Assembly: GCF_006152065.1 (NCBI RefSeq)
Contig: NZ_VDFW01000028.1
Span: forward strand, 1-64,000
DNA: 64,000 nt
Direction of reading: 5' to 3'
Source: Amycolatopsis alkalitolerans
GTDB lineage: Bacteria; Actinomycetota; Actinomycetes; Mycobacteriales; Pseudonocardiaceae
Shown in pieces: positions 16,338 to 25,269 of the stretch (positions within the stretch are counted from its first letter, which is position 1; each line of letters opens with the position of its first letter). The notes beneath the pieces were generated by a model. It ran no database searches, had not been told where the DNA came from, and saw only the letters and a program-made list of their open reading frames with translations. The position numbers were made by a program, and so were the translations under genes.

Positions 16338-18026
16338 ATGTCCGAAGCGCTCGACTCCCCGCCGGTGACCGCACCGGTTACGCCCGCCGGTTCCTCGCGC
16401 ACCTATAACAAATGGACGCGAAACAGCACGCTGGAAGACTACTCACTGCGCTATGCGCCACGATCTTTTCGCAAGTGGACGCCGTATGTGGTCGCCACGA
16501 CCGCACTCGGCGGGATCGCCTATCTCGCCGACTTCGCGATCGGCGGTTCCATCGCCATCACGCACGGGTTCGCCAGCGCAGTCACCGCCATCCTGGTCGC
16601 CGCGCTGGTGATCTTCCTGACCGGGGTGCCGATTTCCTACTACTCGGCGAAATACGCTATCGACATGGACCTGCTGACCCGCGGCGCCGGGTTCGGGTAC
16701 CTGGGTTCGACGCTGACCTCGCTGATCTACGCGAGCTTCACGTTCATCTTCTTCGCGCTCGAAGGCTCCATCATGGCGCAGGCCTTCGAACTGGGCCTGC
16801 ACATCCCGCTGGCGGCCGGCTATCTCATCGCCTCGCTGGTGATCATCCCGCTGGTGATCTTCGGCATGACGGCGCTGTCGAAACTGCAGGTGTGGACCCA
16901 GCCGATCTGGCTCGTGCTGATGTTCGCCCCGTTCGTCTCGATCGCCTTCATCGATCCCGGCAAGTACGCCGAATGGACGTCCTTCGCGGGCAACTCCACC
17001 ACCGGTTCGTCGATCAGCCTGCTCGGGGTCGGACTCGGTGCCGGCGTCGCGCTCTCGCTCATCGCGCAGATCGGCGAACAGGTCGACTACCTGCGGTTCA
17101 TGCCCGACAGGACGCCCGAGAACTCGAAGCGCTGGTGGACCGCGGTACTCGCGGCCGGGCCCGGCTGGGTCATCCTCGGCGCCTTCAAGCAGCTGGGCGG
17201 CGCGTTCCTGGCCTTCTACGTCGCCAGCGACGTCGGCCTGGTCAAGGCCGGTGAGCCGATCGAGCAGTTCCTCGCGGGGTTCAAGACATTCATGCCACCC
17301 TGGCTCGCGCTCACGATCGCGACGTTCTTCGTCATCCTGTCGCAGGTCAAGATCAACGTCACGAACGCGTACTCGGGTTCGCTGTCGTGGTCGAACTTCT
17401 TCTCCCGGCTGCTGCACAAGCATCCCGGTCGCGTCGTGTGGATCTTCCTCAACGTCGGGGTCTCCCTGGCGCTGATGGAGTTCGGCGTGTTCGGCTTCCT
17501 CAACTCCGTGCTCGGCTTCTACTCCAACGTCGCGATCGCCTGGATCGGCGCGGTCACCGCGGATCTGGTGATCAACAAACCGCTCAAGCTCAGCCCCTCC
17601 TACATCGAGTTCAAGCGGGCGCACCTGTACAACTTCAACCCGGTGGGCTTCGGCTCGATGCTCGTGGCCTCGGTCGTGTCGATCATGGCGTTCTTCGGGC
17701 TGTTCGGCGAGACCGCGCAGGCATTCTCCCCGTTCATCGCGCTGGTGCTGGCGTTCGTGCTCTCCCCCATCACCGCGCTGGTGACCAAGGGCAAGTACTA
17801 CATCGCCCGCACCGACGACCAGGAGGAGCCGCTGTTCGTCGACGGTGCCCTGTCCGGTAAGGAATCGGAGTGCACGGTGTGCGCGGAGACGTTCGAGCGT
17901 CCCGACATCGTGGGCTGCCCGTTCCATTCGGGCGCGGTGTGTTCGCTGTGCTGCAGCCTCGAAAGCGACTGTCACGACGCCTGCAAGAAACCGGTCGACC
18001 TCGGCATGCCCGCCGTCGCACACTGA
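16338..18026 (+). CDS. NCS1-type permease with C-terminal Cys-rich domain
   Basis: A 562-residue membrane protein of the nucleobase:cation symporter-1 (cytosine/purine/allantoin) type. It has about twelve hydrophobic segments between residues 48 and 495 and family phrases such as RSFRKWTPYV, LLTRGAGFGYLGS and IGEQVDYLRFMPDR. Beyond the last helix it carries a 45-residue cytoplasmic tail with eight cysteines spaced C-x2-C-x11-C-x7-C-x2-CC-x5-C-x3-C, probably a zinc- or iron-binding module. The next genes encode formamidase and aliphatic amidase, so the substrate may be an amide rather than a nucleobase. The start is ATG 16338; the downstream gene follows after 13 bases. Confidence 0.9.
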   Translation: MSEALDSPPVTAPVTPAGSSRTYNKWTRNSTLEDYSLRYAPRSFRKWTPYVVATTALGGIAYLADFAIGGSIAITHGFASAVTAILVAALVIFLTGVPISYYSAKYAIDMDLLTRGAGFGYLGSTLTSLIYASFTFIFFALEGSIMAQAFELGLHIPLAAGYLIASLVIIPLVIFGMTALSKLQVWTQPIWLVLMFAPFVSIAFIDPGKYAEWTSFAGNSTTGSSISLLGVGLGAGVALSLIAQIGEQVDYLRFMPDRTPENSKRWWTAVLAAGPGWVILGAFKQLGGAFLAFYVASDVGLVKAGEPIEQFLAGFKTFMPPWLALTIATFFVILSQVKINVTNAYSGSLSWSNFFSRLLHKHPGRVVWIFLNVGVSLALMEFGVFGFLNSVLGFYSNVAIAWIGAVTADLVINKPLKLSPSYIEFKRAHLYNFNPVGFGSMLVASVVSIMAFFGLFGETAQAFSPFIALVLAFVLSPITALVTKGKYYIARTDDQEEPLFVDGALSGKESECTVCAETFERPDIVGCPFHSGAVCSLCCSLESDCHDACKKPVDLGMPAVAH

Positions 18027-18039
18027 ACGGAGACCCGCA

Positions 18040-19218
18040 GTGCCCAAGATCCTCAGCCCGGTCGACCTGTCGGTGACCCGGTTCGACCAGGCCGTGCCCG
18101 GGCACAACCGGTGGCATCCGGAGATCCCGGCGATCGACACCGTCGAGCCCGGTGAGGTGTTCCGGCTGGAATGCCTCGACTGGCTCGACGGGCAGATCAA
18201 GAACAACGACGATCCCTCCGACGTCCGCGACGTCGACCTGTCGGTCGCGCACGTGCTCAGCGGTCCCGTCGCCGTACGTGGCGCGGAGCCGGGCGACCTG
18301 CTCGTCGTCGACATCCTGGACATCGGCACCCTGCCGGACATGGAATGGGGCTTCACCGGGATCTTCGCGCGGGAGAACGGCGGCGGGTTCCTCACCGACG
18401 TGTTCCCCGAAGCCGCCAAGGCGATCTGGGACTTCTCGGGCATCTACGCGACTTCGCGGCATATCCCGGGGGTGCGCTTCGCCGGGATCACCCATCCAGG
18501 GCTGATCGGCTGCGCGCCCTCGCACGAACTGCTCGCGAAGTGGAACGCCCGGGAGCAGGCGCTGATCGACACGGCGCCGGATCGCGTGCCGCCGCTGGCG
18601 AACCCGCCGGTGAGCGACAACGCGCTGCTCGGGCAGGTCTCGTCGGGTTCGCCCGACTACGCGCGGATCGCCGCCGAGGGCGCGCGCACGGTGCCGCCGC
18701 GTGAGCACGGCGGGAACTGCGACATCAAGAACCTCTCCCGCGGTTCGCGGTTGTACCTGCCGGTGTACGTGCCAGGCGGCAACCTGTCGGTCGGCGATCT
18801 GCACTTCTCCCAGGGCGACGGGGAGATCTCGTTCTGCGGGGCGATCGAGATGGCCGGCTGGATCGACCTCAAGGCCGAGGTGATCAAGGGCGGCGTCGAG
18901 CGCTACGCGATCACGAACCCGATCTTCAAGCCCGGCCCCGTCGAGCCGCACTACAGCGAGTACCTCGTCTTCGAGGGCATCTCGGTGGACGAGAACGGGG
19001 AACAGCACTACCTCGACACGAACCTCGCCTACCGCAACGCCTGCCTGAACGCGATCTCCTACCTGCAGAAGTTCGGCTTCACCCCGGAACAGGCGTACCT
19101 GCTGATGTCCTGCGCGCCCATCGAGGGCCGGATCAGCGGCATCGTCGACGTGCCGAACGCCTGCTGCACGCTCGCGATCCCCACCGCCATCTTCGAAACA
19201 CCCATCACTCCGTCCTAA
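18040..19218 (+). CDS. fmdA: Acetamidase/formamidase (FmdA type)
   Basis: A 392-residue member of the FmdA/AmdA family, which hydrolyses formamide or short amides to ammonia and the acid. Signatures include [16 protein letters not shown] near the N-terminus, [19 protein letters not shown], the metal/active-site phrase [20 protein letters not shown], and [20 protein letters not shown]. The GTG at 18040 has GGAG seven bases upstream. It is cytoplasmic and lies between the permease (13-base gap) and AmiE (13-base gap), clearly the same operon. Two unrelated amidases side by side suggest complementary substrate ranges. Confidence 0.95.
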   Translation: MPKILSPVDLSVTRFDQAVPGHNRWHPEIPAIDTVEPGEVFRLECLDWLDGQIKNNDDPSDVRDVDLSVAHVLSGPVAVRGAEPGDLLVVDILDIGTLPDMEWGFTGIFARENGGGFLTDVFPEAAKAIWDFSGIYATSRHIPGVRFAGITHPGLIGCAPSHELLAKWNAREQALIDTAPDRVPPLANPPVSDNALLGQVSSGSPDYARIAAEGARTVPPREHGGNCDIKNLSRGSRLYLPVYVPGGNLSVGDLHFSQGDGEISFCGAIEMAGWIDLKAEVIKGGVERYAITNPIFKPGPVEPHYSEYLVFEGISVDENGEQHYLDTNLAYRNACLNAISYLQKFGFTPEQAYLLMSCAPIEGRISGIVDVPNACCTLAIPTAIFETPITPS

Positions 19219-19231
19219 GGAGACTGTCCAG

Positions 19232-20251
19232 ATGCGACACGGAGACATCAGCTCCAGTGACACCGCCGTCGGCGTCGCCGTGGTCAACTACAAGATGCCC
19301 CGCCTGCACACGACGGGCGAGGTGCTGGCGAACTGCCGGAACATCGCCGAGATGGTGCGCGGGATCAAGACCGGGCTGCCCGGGCTCGACCTGATCGTGT
19401 TCCCCGAGTACTCGACGCACGGGATCATGTACGACCGGCAGGAGATGTTCGACACCGCGTCCGAGATCCCCGGCCCGGAGACCGAGATCTTCTCGGCGGC
19501 CTGCCGGGACGCGGGCGTGTGGGGCGTGTTCTCGCTGACCGGCGAGCGGCACGAGAACCATCCGGACAAGCATCCGTACAACACGCTCGTGCTGATCGAC
19601 GACCAGGGTGAGATCGTGCAGAAGTACCGGAAGATCCTGCCGTGGGTGCCGATCGAGGGCTGGTATCCGGGGGACCGGACGTATGTCAGCGACGGTCCCA
19701 AAGGGATCAAGATGAGCCTCATCGTGTGCGACGACGGGAACTACCCGGAGATCTGGCGCGACTGCACGATGGCCGGGGCGGAACTGGTGGTGCGCTGCCA
19801 GGGCTACATGTACCCGGCGAAGGAGCAGCAGGTCCTCGTCGCGAAGGCGATGGCGTGGATGAACAACACCTACGTCGCGGTGGCGAACGCGAGCGGTTTC
19901 GACGGGGTCTACTCCTACTTCGGGCATTCGGCGATCGTCGGGTTCGACGGCCGGACGCTCGGCGAATGCGGCACCGAGGAGAACGGGATCCAGTACGCCG
20001 AACTGTCGCTGCCGCTGATCCGCGACGCGCGGGCGAACTGGCAGTCGCAGAACCACTTGTTCAAGCTGCTGCACCGCGGCTACACGGGCGTCTTCCACTC
20101 CGGCGACGGGGACAAGGGAGTGGCCGAGTGCCCGTTCGACTTCTACCGCACCTGGGTCGAGGATCCCGCGCGGGCGCAGAAGCAGGTCGAGGAGATCACC
20201 CGGTCGACACTCGGCACGGCGGCGGCTCCGGTCGAGGGCCTGCCCCACTGA
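19232..20251 (+). CDS. amiE: Aliphatic amidase (nitrilase superfamily)
   Basis: A 339-residue aliphatic amidase that hydrolyses short-chain amides such as acetamide and propionamide. The catalytic triad is fully conserved at the numbering of the Pseudomonas enzyme: Glu59 (FPEYSTHG), Lys134 (YRKILPW) and Cys166 (VCDDGNYPE). [14 protein letters not shown] and [19 protein letters not shown] are also diagnostic. AGGAGA lies ten bases before the ATG. It is the last gene of the amide operon, followed 60 bases later by a strong terminator hairpin. The close relative formamidase AmiF is the main alternative. Confidence 0.95.
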   Translation: MRHGDISSSDTAVGVAVVNYKMPRLHTTGEVLANCRNIAEMVRGIKTGLPGLDLIVFPEYSTHGIMYDRQEMFDTASEIPGPETEIFSAACRDAGVWGVFSLTGERHENHPDKHPYNTLVLIDDQGEIVQKYRKILPWVPIEGWYPGDRTYVSDGPKGIKMSLIVCDDGNYPEIWRDCTMAGAELVVRCQGYMYPAKEQQVLVAKAMAWMNNTYVAVANASGFDGVYSYFGHSAIVGFDGRTLGECGTEENGIQYAELSLPLIRDARANWQSQNHLFKLLHRGYTGVFHSGDGDKGVAECPFDFYRTWVEDPARAQKQVEEITRSTLGTAAAPVEGLPH

Positions 20252-20310
20252 GCCGGACCGGCCACTGTAGAACTCACCGTCCTGAATGTAGATCTCGGCG
20301 AGGTGAGGAG

Positions 20311-20338
20311 GCGGGGACCGCCCCTGCGCGGTCCCCGC
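20311..20338 (+). terminator. Rho-independent-type terminator after amiE
   Basis: GCGGGGACCGC (20311-20321) and GCGGTCCCCGC (20328-20338) form a perfect 11-bp GC-rich stem with a six-base loop, 60 bases after the amiE stop. No T-tract follows, as is common in high-GC actinomycetes. It ends the amide operon. Confidence 0.8.
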
Positions 20339-20452
20339 GGCGGTGGAACGGCACCCGGCGCCGGATCTCGGCCCGGGACAAAGACTCAACCCGACGACGA
20401 GTGCCTGCCTCTAGGCTGAACGAAGGAATTCGTCACGGAAACGAACTGCTGT

Positions 20453-20474
20453 TGCACTTACGGTGCACTTGCGG
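20453..20474. promoter_or_regulatory. Tandem 11-bp direct repeat upstream of HTH-TPR operon
   Basis: TGCACTTACGG (20453-20463) is followed directly by TGCACTTGCGG (20464-20474), one mismatch in eleven, 26 bases before the GTG of the regulator gene. Direct repeats with an 11-bp period suit tandem binding by a helix-turn-helix protein, possibly the regulator itself. Confidence 0.5.
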
Positions 20475-20500
20475 CGCCCTTCGCCGGTTAACCTCATCGA

Positions 20501-21589
20501 GTGGTCACCGGGGACACCAGCCAGGTCGCCGCCACCGCCCACCACTGGAGTGGGCGCGAGGCGCGGCTGCTGAGGCACGCGCTGCGCCTGTCGGTCCGCT
20601 CCTTCGCCTCCTACCTGGGGGTCGCCGCCAGAACCGTGGCGAAATGGGAGTCCGGGGGCGCGAGCACGGTGCCGAGGCCGGACACCCAGGCGATCCTCGA
20701 CACGGCGCTCTCCCGCGCCGGCGCCGACGCGCGCAACCGGTTCGAGATGCTGCTGCGGCAGCCGGACGAAGGCGCCGTGGCGCCCGTGACCGGGTACGAC
20801 TACGACGCCTGGGCCGATGATCTCGACCGGACGCTGGCCTGCCTCGGCCGCCAGGAGTTCCCGCTCGCCCGCACCCTGCTCGACCGCTGGCTGCGCCGCT
20901 TCCACCCCAACAGCAACGACACCCGCGGGATGCACCTCTACGGCCGGTCGCTGCGCCTGCTCGGCGAGGTGCTGCAGGACCAGGGCGTCATCCACGGCCC
21001 GGCCTCGGCCGAGCACACCTACCGCAAGGCGCTGCGCGTGTTCACCGAACTGGGCACCCCGCGCCGGGTCGCGCAGATCGAACTGAAGCTCGTCGTGCTG
21101 GAGGAGATGGCGGGCCGGCTGGAGACCGCCGCCCGGCACTACGAGTCGCTCACCGCGGACGAGCGCCTGAGCGACCACGACCGCACCCGGGCCCGCCTGT
21201 GGATCGGCACGGCGCTGAGCAAGCGCGGGTTCAACGAGCCCGCGACCCGGCATATCGTGCCCGCCATCCAGGACTTCGAGACGATGGAGGAGCCCGAGGA
21301 CTGGTCGATCGCCCACCAGAAACTCGCGCTCGCCCACCGCGGGGCCGGCGACCTGAGCGCCGCGGGGCACGCGATCGACGTCGCGCTGAACCACCGGGTC
21401 AACGACACCCCGCTGCAGAAGGTGCGCCTGGACACCGCGCACGCGCACATCCTGCTGTCCGACCGCGCGACCGCCGCGGGCGGCCTGACGATTCTCGACC
21501 GCTGTGCCCGCATTTCCACCAAATACGGGCTGCTGCATCAATTGCGGAGCATCGACGGGATCCGCCGCGCGTTCGAGCGGCAGGCGTGA
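20501..21589 (+). CDS. XRE-type HTH regulator with TPR-like helical domain
   Basis: A 362-residue regulator. An N-terminal helix-turn-helix (about 20-52, LRLSVRSFASYLGVAARTVAKWESGG) is followed by a long alpha-helical region (about 100-355). That region has tetratricopeptide-like repeats, for example LARTLLDRWLRRFHPNSND, ASAEHTYRKALRVFTELG and AGHAIDVALNHRV. Such proteins act as peptide- or partner-responsive transcription factors in actinomycetes. The gene's stop overlaps the GTG of the YdcF-like gene as GTGA, so regulator and targets appear to share an operon. Confidence 0.8.
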   Translation: MVTGDTSQVAATAHHWSGREARLLRHALRLSVRSFASYLGVAARTVAKWESGGASTVPRPDTQAILDTALSRAGADARNRFEMLLRQPDEGAVAPVTGYDYDAWADDLDRTLACLGRQEFPLARTLLDRWLRRFHPNSNDTRGMHLYGRSLRLLGEVLQDQGVIHGPASAEHTYRKALRVFTELGTPRRVAQIELKLVVLEEMAGRLETAARHYESLTADERLSDHDRTRARLWIGTALSKRGFNEPATRHIVPAIQDFETMEEPEDWSIAHQKLALAHRGAGDLSAAGHAIDVALNHRVNDTPLQKVRLDTAHAHILLSDRATAAGGLTILDRCARISTKYGLLHQLRSIDGIRRAFERQA

Positions 21590-22260
21590 GATCGGTACCG
21601 GACCGGATGCGGAAAGAACTGCTCGCGGACACCTGGGCGGACGCGGAGATCATCTGGCGTTATCACCGGCTGGGTCACCGGCCGAAGAAATGCGGCGCGG
21701 CCGTGGTCCTCGGTTGTCACGATCTGACCGTCGCCGCGTACGCGGCGGAGCTTTATCATCGCGGCCTTTTCCCGGTCGTCGTTTTCAGCGGGGCCAACAG
21801 CCGCGAAACGTTCGACATGTTCCCGCGTGGCGAGGGCGTGCACTACCGCGAGCGGGCACTCGAACTCGGCGTCCCGGACGAGGCGATCCTCGTCGAGCCG
21901 CAGGCGACGAACACCGGCGAGAACATCACCCTTTCGCGTGAAATCCTGTGCGGGGCCGGGATTTCCGCCGATCCGGTGATGCTCGTGTCGATGCCCTATA
22001 TGGAGCGGCGCGCCTACGCCACGACTCGCAAGGTGTGGCCGGAGGTCGAGCCTGTCTGCGCCTCCGTCCCGCTGTCGCTCACCGAGTACCGGCAGGCCGG
22101 TGACCACGGCACGGAACTGATCGACATGATGATCGGCGATCTGCAACGGATCATCGAGTATCCCGGTCAGGGATTCGCGATTTTCCAGGATGTTCCCCCA
22201 CCCGTGCGCGCCGCCTATCAGCGACTGGTGGCCGCCGGATTCTCCAGCCGCATGCTGTGA
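21586..22260 (+). CDS. YdcF-like (DUF218) family protein
   Basis: About 224 residues of the DUF218/YdcF family, recognised by AVVLGCHDLTVAAYAAELYHRGLFPVVVFSG split by short gaps, then ATNTGENITLSREIL and PYMERRAYATTRKVWP. The family includes ElyC and SanA, linked to envelope and isoprenoid-carrier metabolism, and E. coli YdcF, reported to bind SAM. No signal peptide is visible here, so it is probably cytoplasmic. The GTG at 21586 overlaps the regulator stop; ATG 21607 is an alternative. A WbqC-like gene follows 13 bases later. Confidence 0.82.
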   Translation: MRSVPDRMRKELLADTWADAEIIWRYHRLGHRPKKCGAAVVLGCHDLTVAAYAAELYHRGLFPVVVFSGANSRETFDMFPRGEGVHYRERALELGVPDEAILVEPQATNTGENITLSREILCGAGISADPVMLVSMPYMERRAYATTRKVWPEVEPVCASVPLSLTEYRQAGDHGTELIDMMIGDLQRIIEYPGQGFAIFQDVPPPVRAAYQRLVAAGFSSRML

Positions 22261-22273
22261 TCGAATAGCGGCC

Positions 22274-22990
22274 GTGGCCGATACCGACCCGAGATCCTGT
22301 GCCGTCCATCAACCGAATTTCTTTCCCCGTTTGACGACTGTCGCGAAGCTTTTTCAGGCCGATGTGTGGGTGGTGCTGGACGATGTCCAGTTCAATGCCC
22401 GCGACTACCAGCACCGTGCCCGCCTGGCCCCGCTGGGCGACCCCGCGGTGCAGCGCTGGCTGACGGTGCCCGTGCACCGCCCGCGCGGGCGTGAAAGCCG
22501 GATCCGCGAACTGCTGCTCGCCGACCCCGGCGGCAGCCGGCGCCGCGTCTCGCGCCTGGTGCACCAGTACTACCGTCAAGGCCCGTACTGGGCGAGCACC
22601 CGGGACGCCGTCGAAGAGGTGCTCGCCGCCCTGGAGCTGACCGACCGGGTCGCCGACGTCGCCGAAGTGTCCACCCGGGCAGTGCTGGCGCGGCTCGGCT
22701 GGCGTGGCGAGGTCGTGCGCAGCAGCGAACTGCACGCCGGCGACGAACGCTCCGCGCGCCTGGCGGACCTGACCCGCGCGGTCCGCGCCGGCACGTACCT
22801 GTGTGGCCGCGGTGGGGCGCGCTACCTCGACGAAGCCCCGTTCGCCGCACGCGGGCTGACCGTCCGGTACCCGCCGCCGCCCGAACTCACCGGCAAGGAC
22901 GGGATGCGCACGCTGAGCTCCCTGTGGGCCCTCTCGGTACTCGGGCCGGACGGGCTGCGTGAGGAGATCAACTCCGCGGTGACCGTCTGA
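22274..22990 (+). CDS. WbqC-like family protein
   Basis: About 238 residues of the WbqC family. The diagnostic N-terminal phrase is AVHQPNFFPRLTTVAKLF, followed by VLDDVQFNARDYQHRARL; a C-terminal RGGARYLDEAPFAARGLTV matches the family. WbqC-like proteins occur in O-antigen and natural-product sugar loci, where they are suspected to act on amino-sugar or thioester substrates, without a proven reaction. The GTG at 22274 is the only sensible start. The last 23 bases overlap the convergent HAD phosphatase gene. With YdcF it may modify a small glycosylated or lipid-linked metabolite; this is speculative. Confidence 0.8.
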   Translation: MADTDPRSCAVHQPNFFPRLTTVAKLFQADVWVVLDDVQFNARDYQHRARLAPLGDPAVQRWLTVPVHRPRGRESRIRELLLADPGGSRRRVSRLVHQYYRQGPYWASTRDAVEEVLAALELTDRVADVAEVSTRAVLARLGWRGEVVRSSELHAGDERSARLADLTRAVRAGTYLCGRGGARYLDEAPFAARGLTVRYPPPPELTGKDGMRTLSSLWALSVLGPDGLREEINSAVTV

Positions 22991-23732
22991 TCAGTTCCGG
23001 CACGTCCCCGAACCCGCCGACAACGTGGTCGGCTTCGCCGGTGTCGGTCTCCGGCCGGTACTTCCCCGTGCGGACCAGCACCCCGGTCAGGCCGCATGCC
23101 TGGGCGGCGAGGACGTCCGCCTCGATGTCGTCGCCGATCATGAACGATCCGGCCGGGGACGCGTCCAGCGCCGCCAGCGCCGAGACGAAGAACGCCTCCG
23201 CGGGTTTGCCCACGATCTCGGCCTCGACACCCGCCGCGCGTTCCAGTCCCAGCAGGAACGCCCCGGTGTCCAGTTGGAGACCCGCGTCGGTGCGCCAGTA
23301 CAGATTGCGATGCATCGCGACGAGCTTCGCGCCCGCCTGCAGGAAACCGAACACGCGGTTGAGCTCCGGGTAGCCGAACTCGGGCCCGGCGCCGCCGACG
23401 ACCACCACCTCCGGTTCGTCCTCGACGAGCCTCACGCCGTCCAGATCGTCCGCGATATCCCCGCTGTTGAGCAGGAAGCACCGCGCGTCCGGATAGTGGG
23501 CGCGCAGGTACCGCCCGGTGAGCACCGGCGCGGTGAAGATGTCCTCGGTCCCGACCGGAAACCCGCCGTCCACCAGTACCGCCGCGATCGACGCCCGCGT
23601 CCGCGACGTCGTGTTGGTCAGCAACGCGAAGTCCTGACCGTCTTCACGCAGGCGGCGCAGCGCCTCGACCGCCCCGGGTAACGGCCGCCACGAGAGCGTG
23701 AGCACGCCGTCGATGTCGATCAGAACCGCCAT
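22968..23732 (-). CDS. HAD-IIA (NagD-like) family phosphatase
   Basis: A 254-residue HAD hydrolase of subclass IIA, the family of NagD, phosphoglycolate phosphatase and p-nitrophenyl phosphatase. Motif I is LIDIDGVLTLSW (nucleophile Asp near residue 6), motif II is ALLTNTTSR, and motif III/IV is VGKPAEAFF then FMIGDDIEADVLAAQACG. It follows the transhydrogenase gene with a one-base overlap (TGATG) and should be translated with it. Substrate is unknown. Confidence 0.9.
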   Translation of the reverse strand: MAVLIDIDGVLTLSWRPLPGAVEALRRLREDGQDFALLTNTTSRTRASIAAVLVDGGFPVGTEDIFTAPVLTGRYLRAHYPDARCFLLNSGDIADDLDGVRLVEDEPEVVVVGGAGPEFGYPELNRVFGFLQAGAKLVAMHRNLYWRTDAGLQLDTGAFLLGLERAAGVEAEIVGKPAEAFFVSALAALDASPAGSFMIGDDIEADVLAAQACGLTGVLVRTGKYRPETDTGEADHVVGGFGDVPELIRRSPRS

Positions 23733-25144
23733 CAGGTGGTGAACCGGTCCAGTGCGCGGATCTTGTTCGTCGCGTCGAGCGCGGCGACCTTGTACGCCTC
23801 GGACAGCGTCGGGTAGTTGAACACCGCGTCGACGAGGTAGTCGACCGTGCCGCCGCAGCCCATCACCGCCTGTCCGATGTGGACGAGGTCGGTCGCCCCG
23901 GTGCCGAACACGTGCACGCCGAGGAGCTTGCGGTCCGTTGTGGACACCAGCAGCTTGAGCATGCCGTAGGAGTCGCCGGCGATCTGCCCGCGCGCCAGCT
24001 CGCGGTACCGCGCGGTGCCGACTTCGTACGGTACGGAGGACGAGGTCAGCTCCGCCTCGGTCGCGCCGACGTAGGAGATCTCCGGGATGGTGTAGATCCC
24101 GATCGGCTGCAGCGCGCCCAGCTCCTCGGCCGGCTCACCGAACGCGTGGTAGGCCGCGAGCCGCCCCTGGTCCATCGAGGTCGCCGCGAGCGCCGGGAAA
24201 CCGATGACGTCGCCGACCGCGTAGATGTGCTCGACCCCGGTCCGGTAGTGCTCGTCAACCGACAGGCGACCGCGGTGGTCCGCCTCCAGGCCCGCCGCCG
24301 CCAGCTCCAGGTCCTCGGTCAGGCCCTGGCGACCCGCCGAGTACATCACCGCGTCGGCCGGCATGCGCTTGCCGCTGACCAGCGTCGTCACGGTCGCGTC
24401 GGCGGAGACGTCGACGTTCGCGACCTTCTCGCCGAACCGGAAGGTGACCGCGAGATCGCGCAGGTGGAACTTGAGCGATTCGACGATCTCCGGATCGCAG
24501 AACTCGAGCATCCGCTCCCGCTGCTCGACGACCGTGACCCGGCTGCCCAGCGCGGCGAACATCGACGCGTACTCGATGCCGATCACCCCGGCGCCCACCA
24601 CGACCAGCGAGGACGGGATCTCCTCCAGCTGCAGGATCTCGTCGGAGTCCAGTACCCGCGCGGCGTCGAAGTCCACCTGGCTGGGGCGCGCCGGGCGGGT
24701 TCCGGTGGCGATCACGATCTTCGCCCCGGTGATCGCATGCCGGTCGCCGCGGTGCGTGCCCTCGACGGCGACCGTGTGCTCGTCGAGGAACCGGCCGGTG
24801 CCGATGAGCAGGTCGATGTGGTTGCGCAGCAGTTGCGCCCGGACGACCTGGACCTCGCGGCCGACGACGTGCCGCGTGCGGGCGAGCAGGTCCGCGACCG
24901 TGATGTCCTGCTTGACCCGGTAGCTCGCGCCGTAGAGCTCCCGCTGGTTCATCCCCGTCAGGTAGAGCACGGCCTCCCGCAAGGTCTTCGACGGGATCGT
25001 GCCGGTGTTGACGCAGACGCCACCGACCATGTCCTGCCGGTCGACGACGGCCACCCGCTTGCCCAGTTTCGCGGCGGCGATCGCCGCCTTCTGCCCGCCC
25101 GGGCCCGACCCGATGACGATCAGGTCATAGTCGAATTCGGTCAC
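23732..25144 (-). CDS. sthA: Soluble (Si-specific) NAD(P)+ transhydrogenase
   Basis: A 470-residue flavoprotein of the pyridine-nucleotide disulfide oxidoreductase fold, close to the 466 residues of E. coli SthA. The FAD-binding start is [19 protein letters not shown]. The redox-site segment is [15 protein letters not shown]: a single Cys with Thr where dihydrolipoamide dehydrogenases have the second Cys, which marks SthA-type enzymes. The NAD-binding motif [20 protein letters not shown] is also present (central part). It passes hydride from NADPH to NAD+. The GTG at 25144 gives the canonical N-terminus. Confidence 0.93.
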   Translation of the reverse strand: MTEFDYDLIVIGSGPGGQKAAIAAAKLGKRVAVVDRQDMVGGVCVNTGTIPSKTLREAVLYLTGMNQRELYGASYRVKQDITVADLLARTRHVVGREVQVVRAQLLRNHIDLLIGTGRFLDEHTVAVEGTHRGDRHAITGAKIVIATGTRPARPSQVDFDAARVLDSDEILQLEEIPSSLVVVGAGVIGIEYASMFAALGSRVTVVEQRERMLEFCDPEIVESLKFHLRDLAVTFRFGEKVANVDVSADATVTTLVSGKRMPADAVMYSAGRQGLTEDLELAAAGLEADHRGRLSVDEHYRTGVEHIYAVGDVIGFPALAATSMDQGRLAAYHAFGEPAEELGALQPIGIYTIPEISYVGATEAELTSSSVPYEVGTARYRELARGQIAGDSYGMLKLLVSTTDRKLLGVHVFGTGATDLVHIGQAVMGCGGTVDYLVDAVFNYPTLSEAYKVAALDATNKIRALDRFTT

Positions 25145-25269
25145 GCGCCAAGCCTGGTCACCCCGCGGGCATCGCGCAAGAGCGCCACGAAGGTCAAGGA
25201 CAGCCCAGCAAAAGGTAAAGAGCAAGGCCGCAACAGAAGTCTCACCGAAACCTGACTATCGTCGCGGGT

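Noticed and set aside
16443-18443. A 666-codon minus-strand frame opposite the NCS1 permease
   Set aside because: Composition is Glu/Asp/Arg-rich shadow sequence with no family match. The permease helices lie on the plus strand.
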